Below, one piece after another: positions 25,746 through 35,195 of a DNA stretch of 64,000 nt. Each line of letters begins with the position of its first letter. Position 1 is the first letter of the stretch. Below the pieces are notes generated by a model. The model was not told the origin of the DNA, made no database searches, and saw nothing but the letters and a program-made list of their open reading frames with translations. Source of the stretch: Microvirga lupini (GTDB lineage: Bacteria > Pseudomonadota > Alphaproteobacteria > Rhizobiales > Beijerinckiaceae); contig NZ_JACHWB010000006.1 of the NCBI RefSeq assembly GCF_014191055.1, positions 1 through 64,000 on the forward strand, written 5' to 3'. The translations under genes and the position numbers were made by a program.

Positions 25746-26819
25746 TTAGGGCCCGGACACGACGTGGACGTTGTCACGGTTCCATTCCGCAATACACATC
25801 ATTCCCTCACGCAGCCATTTACCGTCCAAGCTGGGAACGCGGACGCGGAGGTTGGTCTGTCCAGCCGTGCCGATTACGAGGATGTTGTCACCGTAGTTGA
25901 CCATGGACTCGATTGTGAATTGGCATGAGTGAACATTCGGATCCTGGTGACTATCTTTCCGAAGTCGGATCATCTCGGGTCGAATGAGAAGGCTTACTCG
26001 CTCACCAGGCCGGTGGTCGCTCAGATCCACATTGAACTGACCAAGGTCGCTAGCCTTGACGGATCCATCCCTTCCAACGACGTCGGCGTCGATAAGATTG
26101 CTATCGCCAACGAATGAGGCGACGAACTTTGTCTTCGGTTTGAAATAGACATCGAGGGGTGTGCCTACCTGCTCAATCCTGCCCGAGTTGAAGACAGCAA
26201 TTCGATCCGACATCGTCATCGCCTCGGTCTGGTCATGGGTCACGTAGATCATGGTCACGCCAGCCTCGCGGTGGATCCGCTTGAGCTCGAGTTGCATGTG
26301 CTCTCGAAGGTTCTTATCCAAAGCGCCGAGCGGCTCATCCAGAAGGATCAGATCAGGCTCGAAGACCAGAGCACGAGCAAGGGCAACGCGCTGTTGTTGT
26401 CCGCCGGACAACTCACCTGGATGGCGGTCGGCAAATCCCTGCAACCCCACGCGAGCCAGGGCATCCTTGGATTTTGGCTCCCTTTCCTTTTTACCCACCC
26501 CACGCATCTTCAAGGGGAATGCAACGTTGTGCTCCACGGTCATGTGGGGGAATAGAGCGTAATTTTGAAACACGACGCCAATATTTCGCTCGTATGCCGG
26601 GATATGCTCTACTGAGCGGCCCGCGATGTTGATCTGTCCACCTGATGGCTCCTGGAAACCGGCGATCATCATCAGGGTCGTCGTCTTGCCCGATCCTGAC
26701 GGGCCAAGGAATGTGATGAACTCGCCTGGGGCGACGTCAAGCGATACATCATCTACGGCTCGCTGAAGTCCGCCGTAGTGCTTCATCAGGTTGGTAAGGG
26801 AGAGAGAACGGGCAGTCAT
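25746..26819 (-). CDS. Polyamine-type ABC transporter ATP-binding protein
   Basis: The 357-aa protein is a PotA/FbpC-class ATPase: Walker A GPSGSGKTTTLMMIAGF, Q-loop VVFQNYALFPHMTV, signature LSGGQQQRVALARALV, Walker B LILLDEPLGALD, switch His VTHDQTEAM. A C-terminal TOBE domain starts about residue 280 (RPGERVSLLIRPEMIRLRK). It energises import by the two permeases upstream. It is the last gene of the leftward operon that begins with the IclR regulator. ATG follows the permease stop by 24 bp. Confidence 0.93.
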   Translation of the reverse strand: MTARSLSLTNLMKHYGGLQRAVDDVSLDVAPGEFITFLGPSGSGKTTTLMMIAGFQEPSGGQINIAGRSVEHIPAYERNIGVVFQNYALFPHMTVEHNVAFPLKMRGVGKKEREPKSKDALARVGLQGFADRHPGELSGGQQQRVALARALVFEPDLILLDEPLGALDKNLREHMQLELKRIHREAGVTMIYVTHDQTEAMTMSDRIAVFNSGRIEQVGTPLDVYFKPKTKFVASFVGDSNLIDADVVGRDGSVKASDLGQFNVDLSDHRPGERVSLLIRPEMIRLRKDSHQDPNVHSCQFTIESMVNYGDNILVIGTAGQTNLRVRVPSLDGKWLREGMMCIAEWNRDNVHVVSGP

Positions 26820-26843
26820 GGTGTGAGAGCCTTTGGTCGGCGT

Positions 26844-27641
26844 TCAGGAAGCAATGGTGGAGGGCCGAGTGTTCAAGGCCCGTCGAACCGAGTTTACGGC
26901 TGTGGGGACCATGACGCCAACGAGCGCCGCGGCAAGCAACAATGAAGATGCCACCGAGATGACGGGGTCTGCCTCCATCCGGAAGCTGTTGAACATCTGG
27001 CGTGGCAGCGTTGCCACGTCCCGCCCGGAGATGAAGAGAGCAACGACGGTTTCATCGAACGAGTGGATGAATGCAAACAGGCCAGCGATTACGAAGGCAG
27101 GGGCGAGGATCGGCATCGTAACGAGACGAAACACGGTAAGGGGAGGAGCGCCAAGACTCATGGCCGCCCGTTCCAGGGAGAGATCGAAGCCCTTTAGCGC
27201 AGCCGTAATGATCAGCATGGCAACAGGGATCGAGAAGCAAGTGTGCGCGAGAATGACGCCGAGATAGCTTTGGAGCAGTCGCAGCTCTCCGAAATAAACA
27301 TAGTAGCCGAGTGCCATCACGATGTGCGGCACGATAAGGGGCGTCATCAGGAGGAGATTGAACATGCTTCTCCCGGGAAACCGGTAGCGGACGAGAGCGA
27401 ACGCAGCCGGGACGGCAACGACCATGGTCAAGCCTGCCGTTGCTGCGCCGATGAGAATGCTATTGAGGAGCGGACCGGTCCAGTTCGGGTCCGAGAAAAA
27501 CCGCTCGTAATACCCGAGCCAGAGGGCAGGCGGTGGGAATTGGAGCGATGGCGCGGTGCTGAACGACATTGGCACCACTACCAGGAGCGGGGCAGCCAGG
27601 AAAACTGCGATAAGAATGGCGGCGAACCGAACCAGCATCAT
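26844..27641 (-). CDS. Polyamine-type ABC transporter permease (PotC-like)
   Basis: I start at 27641, where ATGA overlaps the preceding permease stop and GGAGGAAG lies upstream; this gives 265 aa. Six hydrophobic helices are visible (FAAILIAVFLAAPLLVVVPM first). The EAA-type loop reads ERAAMSLGAPPLTVFRLVTM then PILAPAFVIAGLFAFIHSFD. It forms the translocation pore with the 27638-28480 product. Confidence 0.92.
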   Translation of the reverse strand: MMLVRFAAILIAVFLAAPLLVVVPMSFSTAPSLQFPPPALWLGYYERFFSDPNWTGPLLNSILIGAATAGLTMVVAVPAAFALVRYRFPGRSMFNLLLMTPLIVPHIVMALGYYVYFGELRLLQSYLGVILAHTCFSIPVAMLIITAALKGFDLSLERAAMSLGAPPLTVFRLVTMPILAPAFVIAGLFAFIHSFDETVVALFISGRDVATLPRQMFNSFRMEADPVISVASSLLLAAALVGVMVPTAVNSVRRALNTRPSTIAS

Positions 27642-28480
27642 GCCCTTCCTCCCCACAGACGATCCATCCCGAAATACCGGCTGTAGACAGCAAAGAGGCC
27701 GAGCGAGACCGCCAGGAGGATCAAGGCCATCGCTGCAGCCCCACCGAAGTCGAGGACCTGCTCCATACGGTCTCCGATGAGACCAGCGATCGTCTGCTCA
27801 CGCGGGCTCCCGAGCAGCACCGGCATCACATAGAAGCCAAGGCAGGTGATGAAGACGAGCGTGATACCGTTGATGATGCCTGGTGCGCTTAGCGGGAGGT
27901 AGATGTGCCAGAATACCCGCCACGGCTTTGCGCCGAGGCTGCCGGCGGCATCCAAAAGCCTGGGGTCGATACGCTTCATGACTGCAAAGAGTGCCATTGT
28001 CATGAATGGAATAAGACCATGGGTCATGCCGAGTGTCGCCGCAAAATTCGTGAAGAGAAGACGCGGGGGAGGTGAGTAGCCGAAGACCGCGATAAAGGCC
28101 GGAAGGGGTCCCTGTACTCCAAGGATCACCATCCATGCGTAAGTCCTCACGAGATAACTGGTCCAGAAACTCAGCGCAACGACAAGAAGGATAGTTCGAC
28201 TGATTGTTCCTTTGGATGTCGCCGCGACATAGGCAAGAGGATAGGCAAGGAGGAGGCTTAATCCAGTGACAAGGATGGCTGTCCAGAAGGTGTTCCCCAA
28301 CGTGGCCAGGAACAATCGGGAGTTAAACAGATCCCGATAGTTACCTATTCCCCATGATGGTTCGGTGAAGCTCAAGAGGGTGACGTACCCGAGTGGGACA
28401 ATGAAGAACGCCAGCAAGAAAATGCCTGCGGGCAAGCCGAGCAAAAGTGGGCTCGTATGGATCCACCGTTTCCGCCTCAT
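27638..28480 (-). CDS. Polyamine-type ABC transporter permease (PotB-like)
   Basis: I take the ATG at 28480 (GGGAGG eight bases upstream) over the GTG at 28489; this gives 280 aa. First helix LLLGLPAGIFLLAFFIVPLG, a periplasmic loop, then membrane helices and the coupling loop LDAAGSLGAKPWRVFWHIYL. It overlaps the next permease by four bases. Family and gene order match putrescine/spermidine or opine-type importers. Confidence 0.92.
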   Translation of the reverse strand: MRRKRWIHTSPLLLGLPAGIFLLAFFIVPLGYVTLLSFTEPSWGIGNYRDLFNSRLFLATLGNTFWTAILVTGLSLLLAYPLAYVAATSKGTISRTILLVVALSFWTSYLVRTYAWMVILGVQGPLPAFIAVFGYSPPPRLLFTNFAATLGMTHGLIPFMTMALFAVMKRIDPRLLDAAGSLGAKPWRVFWHIYLPLSAPGIINGITLVFITCLGFYVMPVLLGSPREQTIAGLIGDRMEQVLDFGGAAAMALILLAVSLGLFAVYSRYFGMDRLWGGRA

Positions 28481-28509
28481 CGCGGTCACCCTCCCGTTCC
28501 AGGTCGCCG

Positions 28510-29580
28510 CTAACTTGCGATCCAGCGATCAAAGCGTTGATTGAGCTCGTCGAGTTGTGGAGCGATCTTTTCAGGATCCAGAACGATCGCCTGCTTGAAG
28601 TTCGGCGGGTATGTCGGCATCAACTTCGCCTGCTCCGCGCCGATGAAGTCAAAAGCCTTGGGATTGAGCGGGCCGTTCTTGTCTCTGATGCAGAACTCCG
28701 CGAGCCGCTCTGGCCGGACCGCCGACTGAATGAAGCGCCAGGCGTTCTCCGCGCGCGGGGTCCCCTTGGCGACCACCCAGAACGCCTGATCAAGGAGCGC
28801 CTGATTCCATACGATCTCGACTGGCACGTTCGCCTCGACGAGTTTTCCTGCTTGCCCGGTCCACATTCCGATCATCTCGACCTCGCCGTCACGGACGAGC
28901 TGCGCGGACTGGGGTCCTTGGGTCCATAGGACACGTAGATCCGGCTTCAGTCGGTCCAGGGCTGCAATGCCCCGGTCGAGGTCGTATGGAAAGAGGTTCT
29001 CGGGTGCAACGCCATCGGCAAGAAGCGCGAATGCCATGGTTCGGGCAGCATAACGCTGCAGTGACCGCGAGCCCGGGAATTTCTGGACGTCCCAGAAGTC
29101 CCGCCAGTTTTGCGGCCCTCCGCTCGGAAAATGGTCTTTCCGGTAGACAATTGCGTTGGAAAAGGCGTGGGACTTCACGCCATTCATCGCCACAGCGCCA
29201 TCCCAGAGGCTTGACCGGTCAAGAGCGCTTCCTTCGACCGGCTCGATGATCTTCGCTGCATAAGCTCTTCCGAGCTCCGCTACACCGAGAGTTGTCACGT
29301 CAAACTCGTAGGTTCCCGTCCGGGCTTGCGCGGCCAGTTTCGCGAATGAAACCGGGGAGACGGTCCGAATTTCGATTCCAGTCTCCTTAGTGAAAGGTTT
29401 GAACCAGACATCCCGTGCAACCTCTTCCCAAAGGCCGCCCCAGGTGTTGACGTACAGTACCTTCTCCGATGCCTCGGCCCGTTTGACGAAGGGCATGGAT
29501 AGCACCGCCCCTGCCCCGGCCGCCAGGAACGATCGGCGGGATATCTCAGCTTTGGTCCTGATTGAACTCTCTTTAGTCAT
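28510..29580 (-). CDS. Extracellular solute-binding protein (PotD/spermidine-like, Tat signal)
   Basis: The start at 29580 follows GGGAGGAC. The 356-aa product begins with a twin-arginine signal (ISRRSFLAAGAGAVLSMPFV), so it is exported folded. The mature region opens with VLYVNTWGGLWEEVARDVWF, typical of family 1/PotD-like binding proteins for polyamines, opines or small oligomers. The companion dipeptidase suggests a peptide-bonded or amide-containing ligand, which is inference. Confidence 0.9.
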   Translation of the reverse strand: MTKESSIRTKAEISRRSFLAAGAGAVLSMPFVKRAEASEKVLYVNTWGGLWEEVARDVWFKPFTKETGIEIRTVSPVSFAKLAAQARTGTYEFDVTTLGVAELGRAYAAKIIEPVEGSALDRSSLWDGAVAMNGVKSHAFSNAIVYRKDHFPSGGPQNWRDFWDVQKFPGSRSLQRYAARTMAFALLADGVAPENLFPYDLDRGIAALDRLKPDLRVLWTQGPQSAQLVRDGEVEMIGMWTGQAGKLVEANVPVEIVWNQALLDQAFWVVAKGTPRAENAWRFIQSAVRPERLAEFCIRDKNGPLNPKAFDFIGAEQAKLMPTYPPNFKQAIVLDPEKIAPQLDELNQRFDRWIAS

Positions 29581-29642
29581 CGTTGTCCTCCCGTACCGTG
29601 ATATGGCATCCCCTCTCGGCGCCTTCCGGAACCGATCGTTCT

Positions 29643-30608
29643 TCACCCGAAGACCGCGCCGTAAACCCGCAGCCAGTTCCCTGATGTGATCTTCTGAACC
29701 TCTTCAGCAGAAAAACCGACAGCTGCCAGCCCGTCGCGGACAACACCGAGATCGCCCGGCGAGGACAACCATTCAGGCTTTGCGACTTTACCGGGCCTCG
29801 CCTCGGAGCCGGCGCCATATTGAACCCCTCGGGTCCAACGGCCTTTTCTCATCCAGTTCAGGTCTGCCTGAGTGGTGTTGTGACCCTCATCGGTTCCGAT
29901 TGCGACATGATCGATTCCGGCGATTTCAACCGTTCGGGCGACCATTTCGCACCAGCCCTGAACGGTCGCGCACGCGTCCTCCGGCGTGATATTGCGGTAT
30001 GTGGCGCATCCGATGACGCCGCCATTCTCCTTGAGGGCCTTCAAGACCGCGTCACTCTTGTTCCGCTTGTGGGGGAAGATGCTTGCGGCATTAGCATGTG
30101 TAATCACGACCGGCCGATCCGAGAAACGGACCACGTCAAGGGTGGTTCGGTCACCAACGTGCGAAAGATCGATAAGAATCCCGGTTTGGTTCATCTCACG
30201 AACAACCTCTCGTCCGAACCGGGAAAGACCGCTGTCGCTCTCTTCGTAGCAGCTGCCGCCGAGTTCATTCTGGTTGTTGTAGGTAAGCTGAACAACCCGA
30301 ACCCCGAGGTCCGCGAACAACTCGACGAATGCAATGCGATCTTCGAAGAGATTGGTGTTCTGGAACCCGAGCAAGACCGCCACGCGCCCGGTCTCGTGGG
30401 CTTTCGTGATGTCCGCGACATTCTTCGCGATCAGAACGAGATCGGATGAAGATCGCTCCAGCTCACGCCACTGACTAATGGCGTCGAGGGACTCGATTGT
30501 ACCTTCCCAGAACCCCAAGGTCGGGGTCACGCATGTGAAGCCCCCGCGTTTGAGATCTAAGAACACTTCACGCGTGAAGTGACCGCATTGAAGTCCATCT
30601 ATCAGCAT
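29643..30608 (-). CDS. M19 membrane-dipeptidase-like protein with altered first metal site
   Basis: The ATG at 30608 (upstream GAGGA) gives 321 aa. The TIM-barrel hydrolase pattern of renal dipeptidases is present: VAVLLGFQNTNLFEDRIAFV, VVQLTYNNQNELGGSCYEES, ILIDLSHVGDRTTLDV, VVITHANAASIF and IDHVAIGTDEGH. The usual N-terminal His-x-Asp metal ligands are missing; the protein begins MLIDGLQCGHFTREV instead. Family members of this subclass accompany transporters, but their substrate is generally unknown. The gene starts 5 bp after the 245-aa gene and precedes the binding protein, so it probably acts on the imported compound in the cytoplasm. Confidence 0.85.
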   Translation of the reverse strand: MLIDGLQCGHFTREVFLDLKRGGFTCVTPTLGFWEGTIESLDAISQWRELERSSSDLVLIAKNVADITKAHETGRVAVLLGFQNTNLFEDRIAFVELFADLGVRVVQLTYNNQNELGGSCYEESDSGLSRFGREVVREMNQTGILIDLSHVGDRTTLDVVRFSDRPVVITHANAASIFPHKRNKSDAVLKALKENGGVIGCATYRNITPEDACATVQGWCEMVARTVEIAGIDHVAIGTDEGHNTTQADLNWMRKGRWTRGVQYGAGSEARPGKVAKPEWLSSPGDLGVVRDGLAAVGFSAEEVQKITSGNWLRVYGAVFG

Positions 30609-30613
30609 CGTTG

Positions 30614-31351
30614 CTATTCCGTCCTCTGAGAAGGTGTAGCATCCTGAACAGAACCTCTCATCCGCTCGGCCAGCAGGGAAAGGTCCGTGTCGTCTTCGTC
30701 TTGTCGGCCGATGACCCGGCCGTCGGCTTCGACGATAATTGCGCCTGCGTGCCGCCGAGACTCGAACGAATCTGGCGCCAGGGCTTCGTTGGATAGTTGG
30801 AAGAGTTCCCACCAGAGCGCGTCTTGGACGAGTAGGCCATTCCGGCGAATTTCATCAACCACATTGCGGTCTTTTTCTGAAGACAGCGGCTGTATCGAAA
30901 TTAGAAGCTCATCAGGGCCGGGACCTAGGGTGATCACCCCCGTGAACCCCTGACGCTGCAGGAATGCCTCGACCACGGGGATCTCGTCCCGAGCCGTTAG
31001 GTCGACGACCTCTATTCTTCCAATTTTACGACGCCGATAGGCATCGACCAGCAGGTCAGCCAGCAGAGGCGCGACAATCCAGGCGTGTTGGCCGGCGCAG
31101 TCGAGTTTCATCGACTGCTCATCCGTTTCCAATGTAACCGCCCAGGCTTTTGCGGCTTTCAACTGCTCGACGTTGTAGCGCAGGTTTGCAAAGCCACCTA
31201 AACCCATTGCTGCCGAATATAAGGCGCTTTCACGCGTCGATGCCACTTGGCCCGGGTCAAGATTGGCAACATGCATGAGACGCTCGAGCACCATTCGGCA
31301 TTCCCGGAGGCTGACGCGGAGATTTCTGCTGTTCTCAAGAGCTTCGGTCAT
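30614..31351 (-). CDS. Unrecognised protein of the dipeptidase/ABC operon (245 aa)
   Basis: The ATG at 31351 overlaps the 576-aa gene's stop as ATGA, so the two are translationally coupled. The soluble protein has an all-alpha N-terminus (RECRMVLERLMHVANLDPGQ) and a mixed alpha/beta second half (RIEVVDLTARDEIPVVEAFL, FTGVITLGPGPDELLIS). There is no signal peptide, membrane helix or motif I can assign. Stable linkage with the 576-aa protein suggests a two-subunit enzyme. Function unknown. Confidence 0.82.
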   Translation of the reverse strand: MTEALENSRNLRVSLRECRMVLERLMHVANLDPGQVASTRESALYSAAMGLGGFANLRYNVEQLKAAKAWAVTLETDEQSMKLDCAGQHAWIVAPLLADLLVDAYRRRKIGRIEVVDLTARDEIPVVEAFLQRQGFTGVITLGPGPDELLISIQPLSSEKDRNVVDEIRRNGLLVQDALWWELFQLSNEALAPDSFESRRHAGAIIVEADGRVIGRQDEDDTDLSLLAERMRGSVQDATPSQRTE

Positions 31352-33078
31352 AGAACTGGCTCCGCGGGATAAAACCATTGCGTGTTGCTGTCGCCTTTGA
31401 TGAGATCCTGTGCCGTCGGTGCGCCATGGAATAGGACGCCGCGGAGGTTCCGGTTCAGGAAGTCACGTGCTTTGTCGATGCCGTGTATGCCGACATTGAG
31501 GAGGCGAGTGATGTGGGCGGGAACGAAGTCCTCGCTCATGATGTCTGCGTGAACCGAGTGGTAGGTTAGTCCGGCGAGCGCCTGGACCCTTGTGATGATC
31601 GCCCGGTGCCGAGGATGGGCGAGAAGGAAGCGCGCCACGCTCCCCTCAGGGTCTGAGGTGGCAAGGTCGGCGTCGAGCCGTATTATCAGTCTTGGCAGAT
31701 CAAGGCCGAGGTTGACGACCTGGCCGAGCTCTTCTCTTGGCCCCCGCCGCGGCTCTTCGGCGGTCTGGGACTTGTACCAGACGTATCGTCTCGATCGCTC
31801 CGAGTGCAAATCCATTCGGAAGGCCCAGGCGTAGTCATTGTGGACGATCTCGCGAAGCCGTCGGACATTCATTTCCGGCCTGATCGTCTCCTCTTCGTCC
31901 ACCACCAAGGTCTGAACGAGTTCGTCGGCGACATCGGGGACAAGTTCAATCAGGAGAGAGTGCAGAGTTTCTAGCGCCTCGTCGTGGATGCGTCCTTGCA
32001 GCGTTCGGCAGAGTTCCGCAAAGGGCAACTCCGGCGTTTTCTGTTGCCTTGCATAGCGGGTGAACAAGAGTTCCGCTTCTTGCAAAGCGATTTCCAGATT
32101 GTCCGCAACGACATCGCTTTTCGTGAATGCCTCATAGACAACCCGGTCCTCCCTGCGGAATTGGATGGCCTTTCGCAGAAGGGCGATGAGTTGGCCCACT
32201 TCCCCGCCATCCGAGTTCGGCCGGAGCATCTTTGCTCGCGCCAAGGCTTCTTCCCTGATGAAAATCCAGCGATCGATAAGCCGCGGGTGATTGTTGACGA
32301 AGAGCATGAGCCCAAGAGCAGAGCCGTTGCCCACGCCCAAATAGCGGGCAAGTTCTTCCGCCATCGGCACAGCTTTCGGGGAACGGAGCCTTGCCAAATG
32401 GTTCAGCAGGTCCTGCGCAAAGACCCGCATCATGTAAGCGGAGAGCATCTGTGCTGCCAGAGACCACCTGAGTGGGTGGCCGCGCTCAAGCGTCAGGAAG
32501 CTCCGCGTACCGAAAGTCCCATTTCCATCGAGGCCCGTATTGCGCATGAGGTAGCAAGTCTTGCCCAATGGGGCGACTTCCGGCTGGCGGCCGGATGAAA
32601 GAGCGTCGAGCGCATAGTCGAAGAACCGGGCACTGCGATTGGAGCGGCACCAAGTCAATGTGCCGGGCGTCGCCCGGCCTTCGTAGAGCTTTGGAAGCTC
32701 CCTTCGCGTCGTCTCTAGATCCTCTGAGCTGATCTCGCCCTCGATCAGGGCTCCCATCATGTCCCATGCGCGTCCGATAATCCGCCCGCTGCGCCCTTCG
32801 GGCGACGGTTCAAAGGAGTAGACAGGGAAAGAGAACCGGTACCCACCGGCCTCAATCAGATAGAGAGCAGTGCCTCGAGCGCGCTCGTCGATGTCGAAGC
32901 GCTTGCACTTGATTTGCCAACGCTCACGAACCGCTTGGTTCATGAAAGCGCGGGATGCACTCACTCGAGACGGTTGGATCGCCGCTAATCGATCGGGCGT
33001 CATCAACTCCGAAGCGGTCCGCATTAGCTGATGGAGGAGATGGTTCTCCCGATGATCGAGTTTCAAGGCTGCAGTCAC
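31348..33078 (-). CDS. Unrecognised protein of the dipeptidase/ABC operon (576 aa)
   Basis: The start at 33078 overlaps the IclR stop as ATGA. The 576-aa protein is soluble and mostly helical, with RWQIKCKRFDIDERARGTAL YLIEAGGY near residues 53-80 and repeated charged helices after that. I see neither Walker, Rossmann nor metal-binding motifs. It is too large for a regulator accessory protein and lies between the regulator and a metabolic or transport set, so an enzyme subunit is likely. I cannot name a family from memory. Confidence 0.82.
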   Translation of the reverse strand: MTAALKLDHRENHLLHQLMRTASELMTPDRLAAIQPSRVSASRAFMNQAVRERWQIKCKRFDIDERARGTALYLIEAGGYRFSFPVYSFEPSPEGRSGRIIGRAWDMMGALIEGEISSEDLETTRRELPKLYEGRATPGTLTWCRSNRSARFFDYALDALSSGRQPEVAPLGKTCYLMRNTGLDGNGTFGTRSFLTLERGHPLRWSLAAQMLSAYMMRVFAQDLLNHLARLRSPKAVPMAEELARYLGVGNGSALGLMLFVNNHPRLIDRWIFIREEALARAKMLRPNSDGGEVGQLIALLRKAIQFRREDRVVYEAFTKSDVVADNLEIALQEAELLFTRYARQQKTPELPFAELCRTLQGRIHDEALETLHSLLIELVPDVADELVQTLVVDEEETIRPEMNVRRLREIVHNDYAWAFRMDLHSERSRRYVWYKSQTAEEPRRGPREELGQVVNLGLDLPRLIIRLDADLATSDPEGSVARFLLAHPRHRAIITRVQALAGLTYHSVHADIMSEDFVPAHITRLLNVGIHGIDKARDFLNRNLRGVLFHGAPTAQDLIKGDSNTQWFYPAEPVL

Positions 33079-33797
33079 TCTTTGGCTCCACGGATTCGGG
33101 CTGTGGCTCTGGATGCGGCTTGCGTGACAATTCTCGAACTCATGTCATAGTCGAAGCCGTTGGTTGGACCGGAGATTGAAAGGGCAGCGATACAATCACC
33201 CCGGGCGTCGAAGATTGGCGCGGCTACAGCCGTTACTGTTCGTGGACCTAGCGGACCGGATACGGCGAACCCGCGCTCGCGCACTTCAGAGAAGACCGCA
33301 GGATCGCCAAGTTCAATACCCGATCCTTTGAGGCGATCCAGGGTCATTGGCGAGGCATATGCAACCAGAACTCGCCCTGTCGCCGAGTCGGAGAGCGGGA
33401 GTCGGGTACCGATCCGAAGATCCGCTCGCAGCAGTCCTCGTGACTCGACCCGATTGATAATGACGGAATCTGTCCCGTCGAGTACAGCCAGGGACGCGGT
33501 CTCGCCACTGTCGGCGACCACCTCCTGCAGAACGTCCAGGAGGCGTGTACCGATTCCTGCCTGCTCTAGGGCAATTGCAGCATGGTGAAGAACCTTCAGG
33601 CTGAGCCGATAGCGGCTGTCCTCGCTCTGTTCGATCCATCCCGCTTCAACAAGCGTTACTAGCCGTTGGAGTGTGGTTGCTCGGGCCTCTCCGAGCCTGC
33701 GTGCCACATCAGCTAGGCGGAGAGGTTCATTGGACGAAGCAATGATGTCCAAGGCAGTGAACGCCTTCAGGACGGAGGATAGTGGACGAACACTCAA
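33075..33797 (-). CDS. IclR-family transcriptional regulator
   Basis: The 240-aa protein has the N-terminal winged helix-turn-helix (SVLKAFTALDIIASSNEPLR, DVARRLGEARATTLQRLVTL) and the IclR effector domain (ETASLAVLDGTDSVIINRVE to CIAALSISGPTNGFD). It is first in the operon that contains the two unknown proteins, the dipeptidase and the importer, so it very likely controls that operon and itself. A perfect palindrome just upstream overlaps the predicted promoter -10 and is the likely operator. Confidence 0.93.
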   Translation of the reverse strand: MSVRPLSSVLKAFTALDIIASSNEPLRLADVARRLGEARATTLQRLVTLVEAGWIEQSEDSRYRLSLKVLHHAAIALEQAGIGTRLLDVLQEVVADSGETASLAVLDGTDSVIINRVESRGLLRADLRIGTRLPLSDSATGRVLVAYASPMTLDRLKGSGIELGDPAVFSEVRERGFAVSGPLGPRTVTAVAAPIFDARGDCIAALSISGPTNGFDYDMSSRIVTQAASRATARIRGAKE

Positions 33798-33814
33798 CCC
33801 GTTTGTCTTTCATT

Positions 33815-33859
33815 AGAATACTGCGTATTCTATAATCGCACCGATCTTTTGCGTGTCAA
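33815..33859 (-). promoter_or_regulatory. Promoter with palindromic operator of the IclR operon
   Basis: On the minus strand TTGACA (33859-33854) is followed after 17 bases by ATTATA, a good sigma-70 pair. The perfect palindrome TAGAATAC-TGC-GTATTCTA at 33815-33833 overlaps the -10 end, 18 bp upstream of the IclR ATG. A dimeric repressor bound there would block RNA polymerase. IclR as the binder is inferred from position. Confidence 0.7.
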
Positions 33860-34068
33860 CGGCAAACTTGCCGGCTCAATAGTTCGCGCGCGTCGGTTTT
33901 CGTGATGCCGATCGATAGTGCTGCCACGATATTTCGTACAACAGAGTAGACGCCGCGACCTAAAGGGGCCATTTTTTTGTTCAGGCTTCCGGTGCGCCGG
34001 GCAACCGTTCGTCCATCCTGTCACATCCTTCTCGCGAACCTCGGCAGGATTCTGTTGCGGTGACTGGC

Positions 34069-35121
34069 TCAGGCTGTGCGGGTCGCATACTCCGCGTCGT
34101 AGCCGCACCCGCGATACAGCACGCCCCAAGCGATCCGCGCGAGCTTATTGGCGAGCGCCGCGGTGAGAACGTTCCGGTGCAACCGCGGGCCTGCTGCCTG
34201 GAGCCAACGCCCAAAGCCGTGCCCTCCCCAGGATTGCGGACGCTGCAGGAGAGCTTGTGCGCCGCTGACAAACAGGGTGCGTAAATAGCGGTTCCCGCGC
34301 TTGGACAGGCCACCCAGGATCGTCCGGTCACCGGTTGAGATCTGCTTAGGCACCAACCCAAGCCAGGCAGCAAAATCGCGCCCTTTAGCAAAAGCGGCCC
34401 CGGTCCCTACTGCCGCTACCATGGCGCTGGCGGTGATCACCCCAACTCCTGGGATCCCATCAGCCAGCGGCAGCCTGTATCCTGTCGCGCCAGAGCCGTG
34501 ATGTCACGGCTGAGCGTCCCAATGCGCTCATCGAGCCCTTGCCAGTCGCCCGCCAGATCTTCGATCAGGTGGATCATCCGCGGCGAGAGCACGTCCGTGC
34601 GTTGAGACAGGAGCGTGGGAAGCGCCTCGCGCAAGCCCGCAAGCCCCTGCCGCACCGGAAGGCCGCATTCGAGCAGGAAGGCGCGGATCTGGTTGATCAC
34701 CGCCGTGCGCTGGCCGATCCGGCGGCGGCGCACCCGATGAAGTTCTTGGAGATCAAGTTGTTCGGCCGACTTCAGCGGCACCGGCCGCATGGTCGGGCGC
34801 TGGACCGCCTCGGCAATGGCCTCGGCATCGCGGTAGTCGTTCTTGTGTCCTTTGAGGAACGGCTTCACGTACTGGGCCGGCAGCAGGCGCACGTCATGAC
34901 CGAGGGCAGCGAGCTGACGCCCAACATGATGGGCGCCCGCGCAGGCCGCCATTCCGATCAGGCAGACCCGGACGTTGGCCAGGCAGGACTGCAGCTGCCC
35001 GCGCGATCTTGCGGCGCAGCAGGATCTTGCCGCGGGCATCCATGCCGATCAGGTGGAAGATGTTCTTGCCCAGGTCGATGCCGATCGTGGCGATGGCCTC
35101 GGTTGTGGTCTGGTGTGACAT
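34069..35121 (-). pseudogene. IS110-family transposase with two frameshifts
   Basis: The reading starts at MSHQTTTEAIATIGIDLGKN (35121, first catalytic Asp in GIDLGK), shifts frame near 34995-35040, continues with GHDVRLLPAQYVKPFLKGHK then NDYRDAEAIAEAV, and shifts again near 34437. The C-terminal Tnp_IS110 domain ends it (GRDFAAWLGLVPKQIS, SKRGNRYLRTLFVSGAQALL, NKLARIAWGVL). Total length is normal, about 350 codons, so only point indels inactivated it. It lies inside an IS3 remnant. Confidence 0.85.
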
Positions 35122-35195
35122 GGCATGGCTCCTTGCCTGCGGGACAATCCCGCCCTCCCATGCTCCACCCGGGAGCACGGCCGGTCCATGCCATT

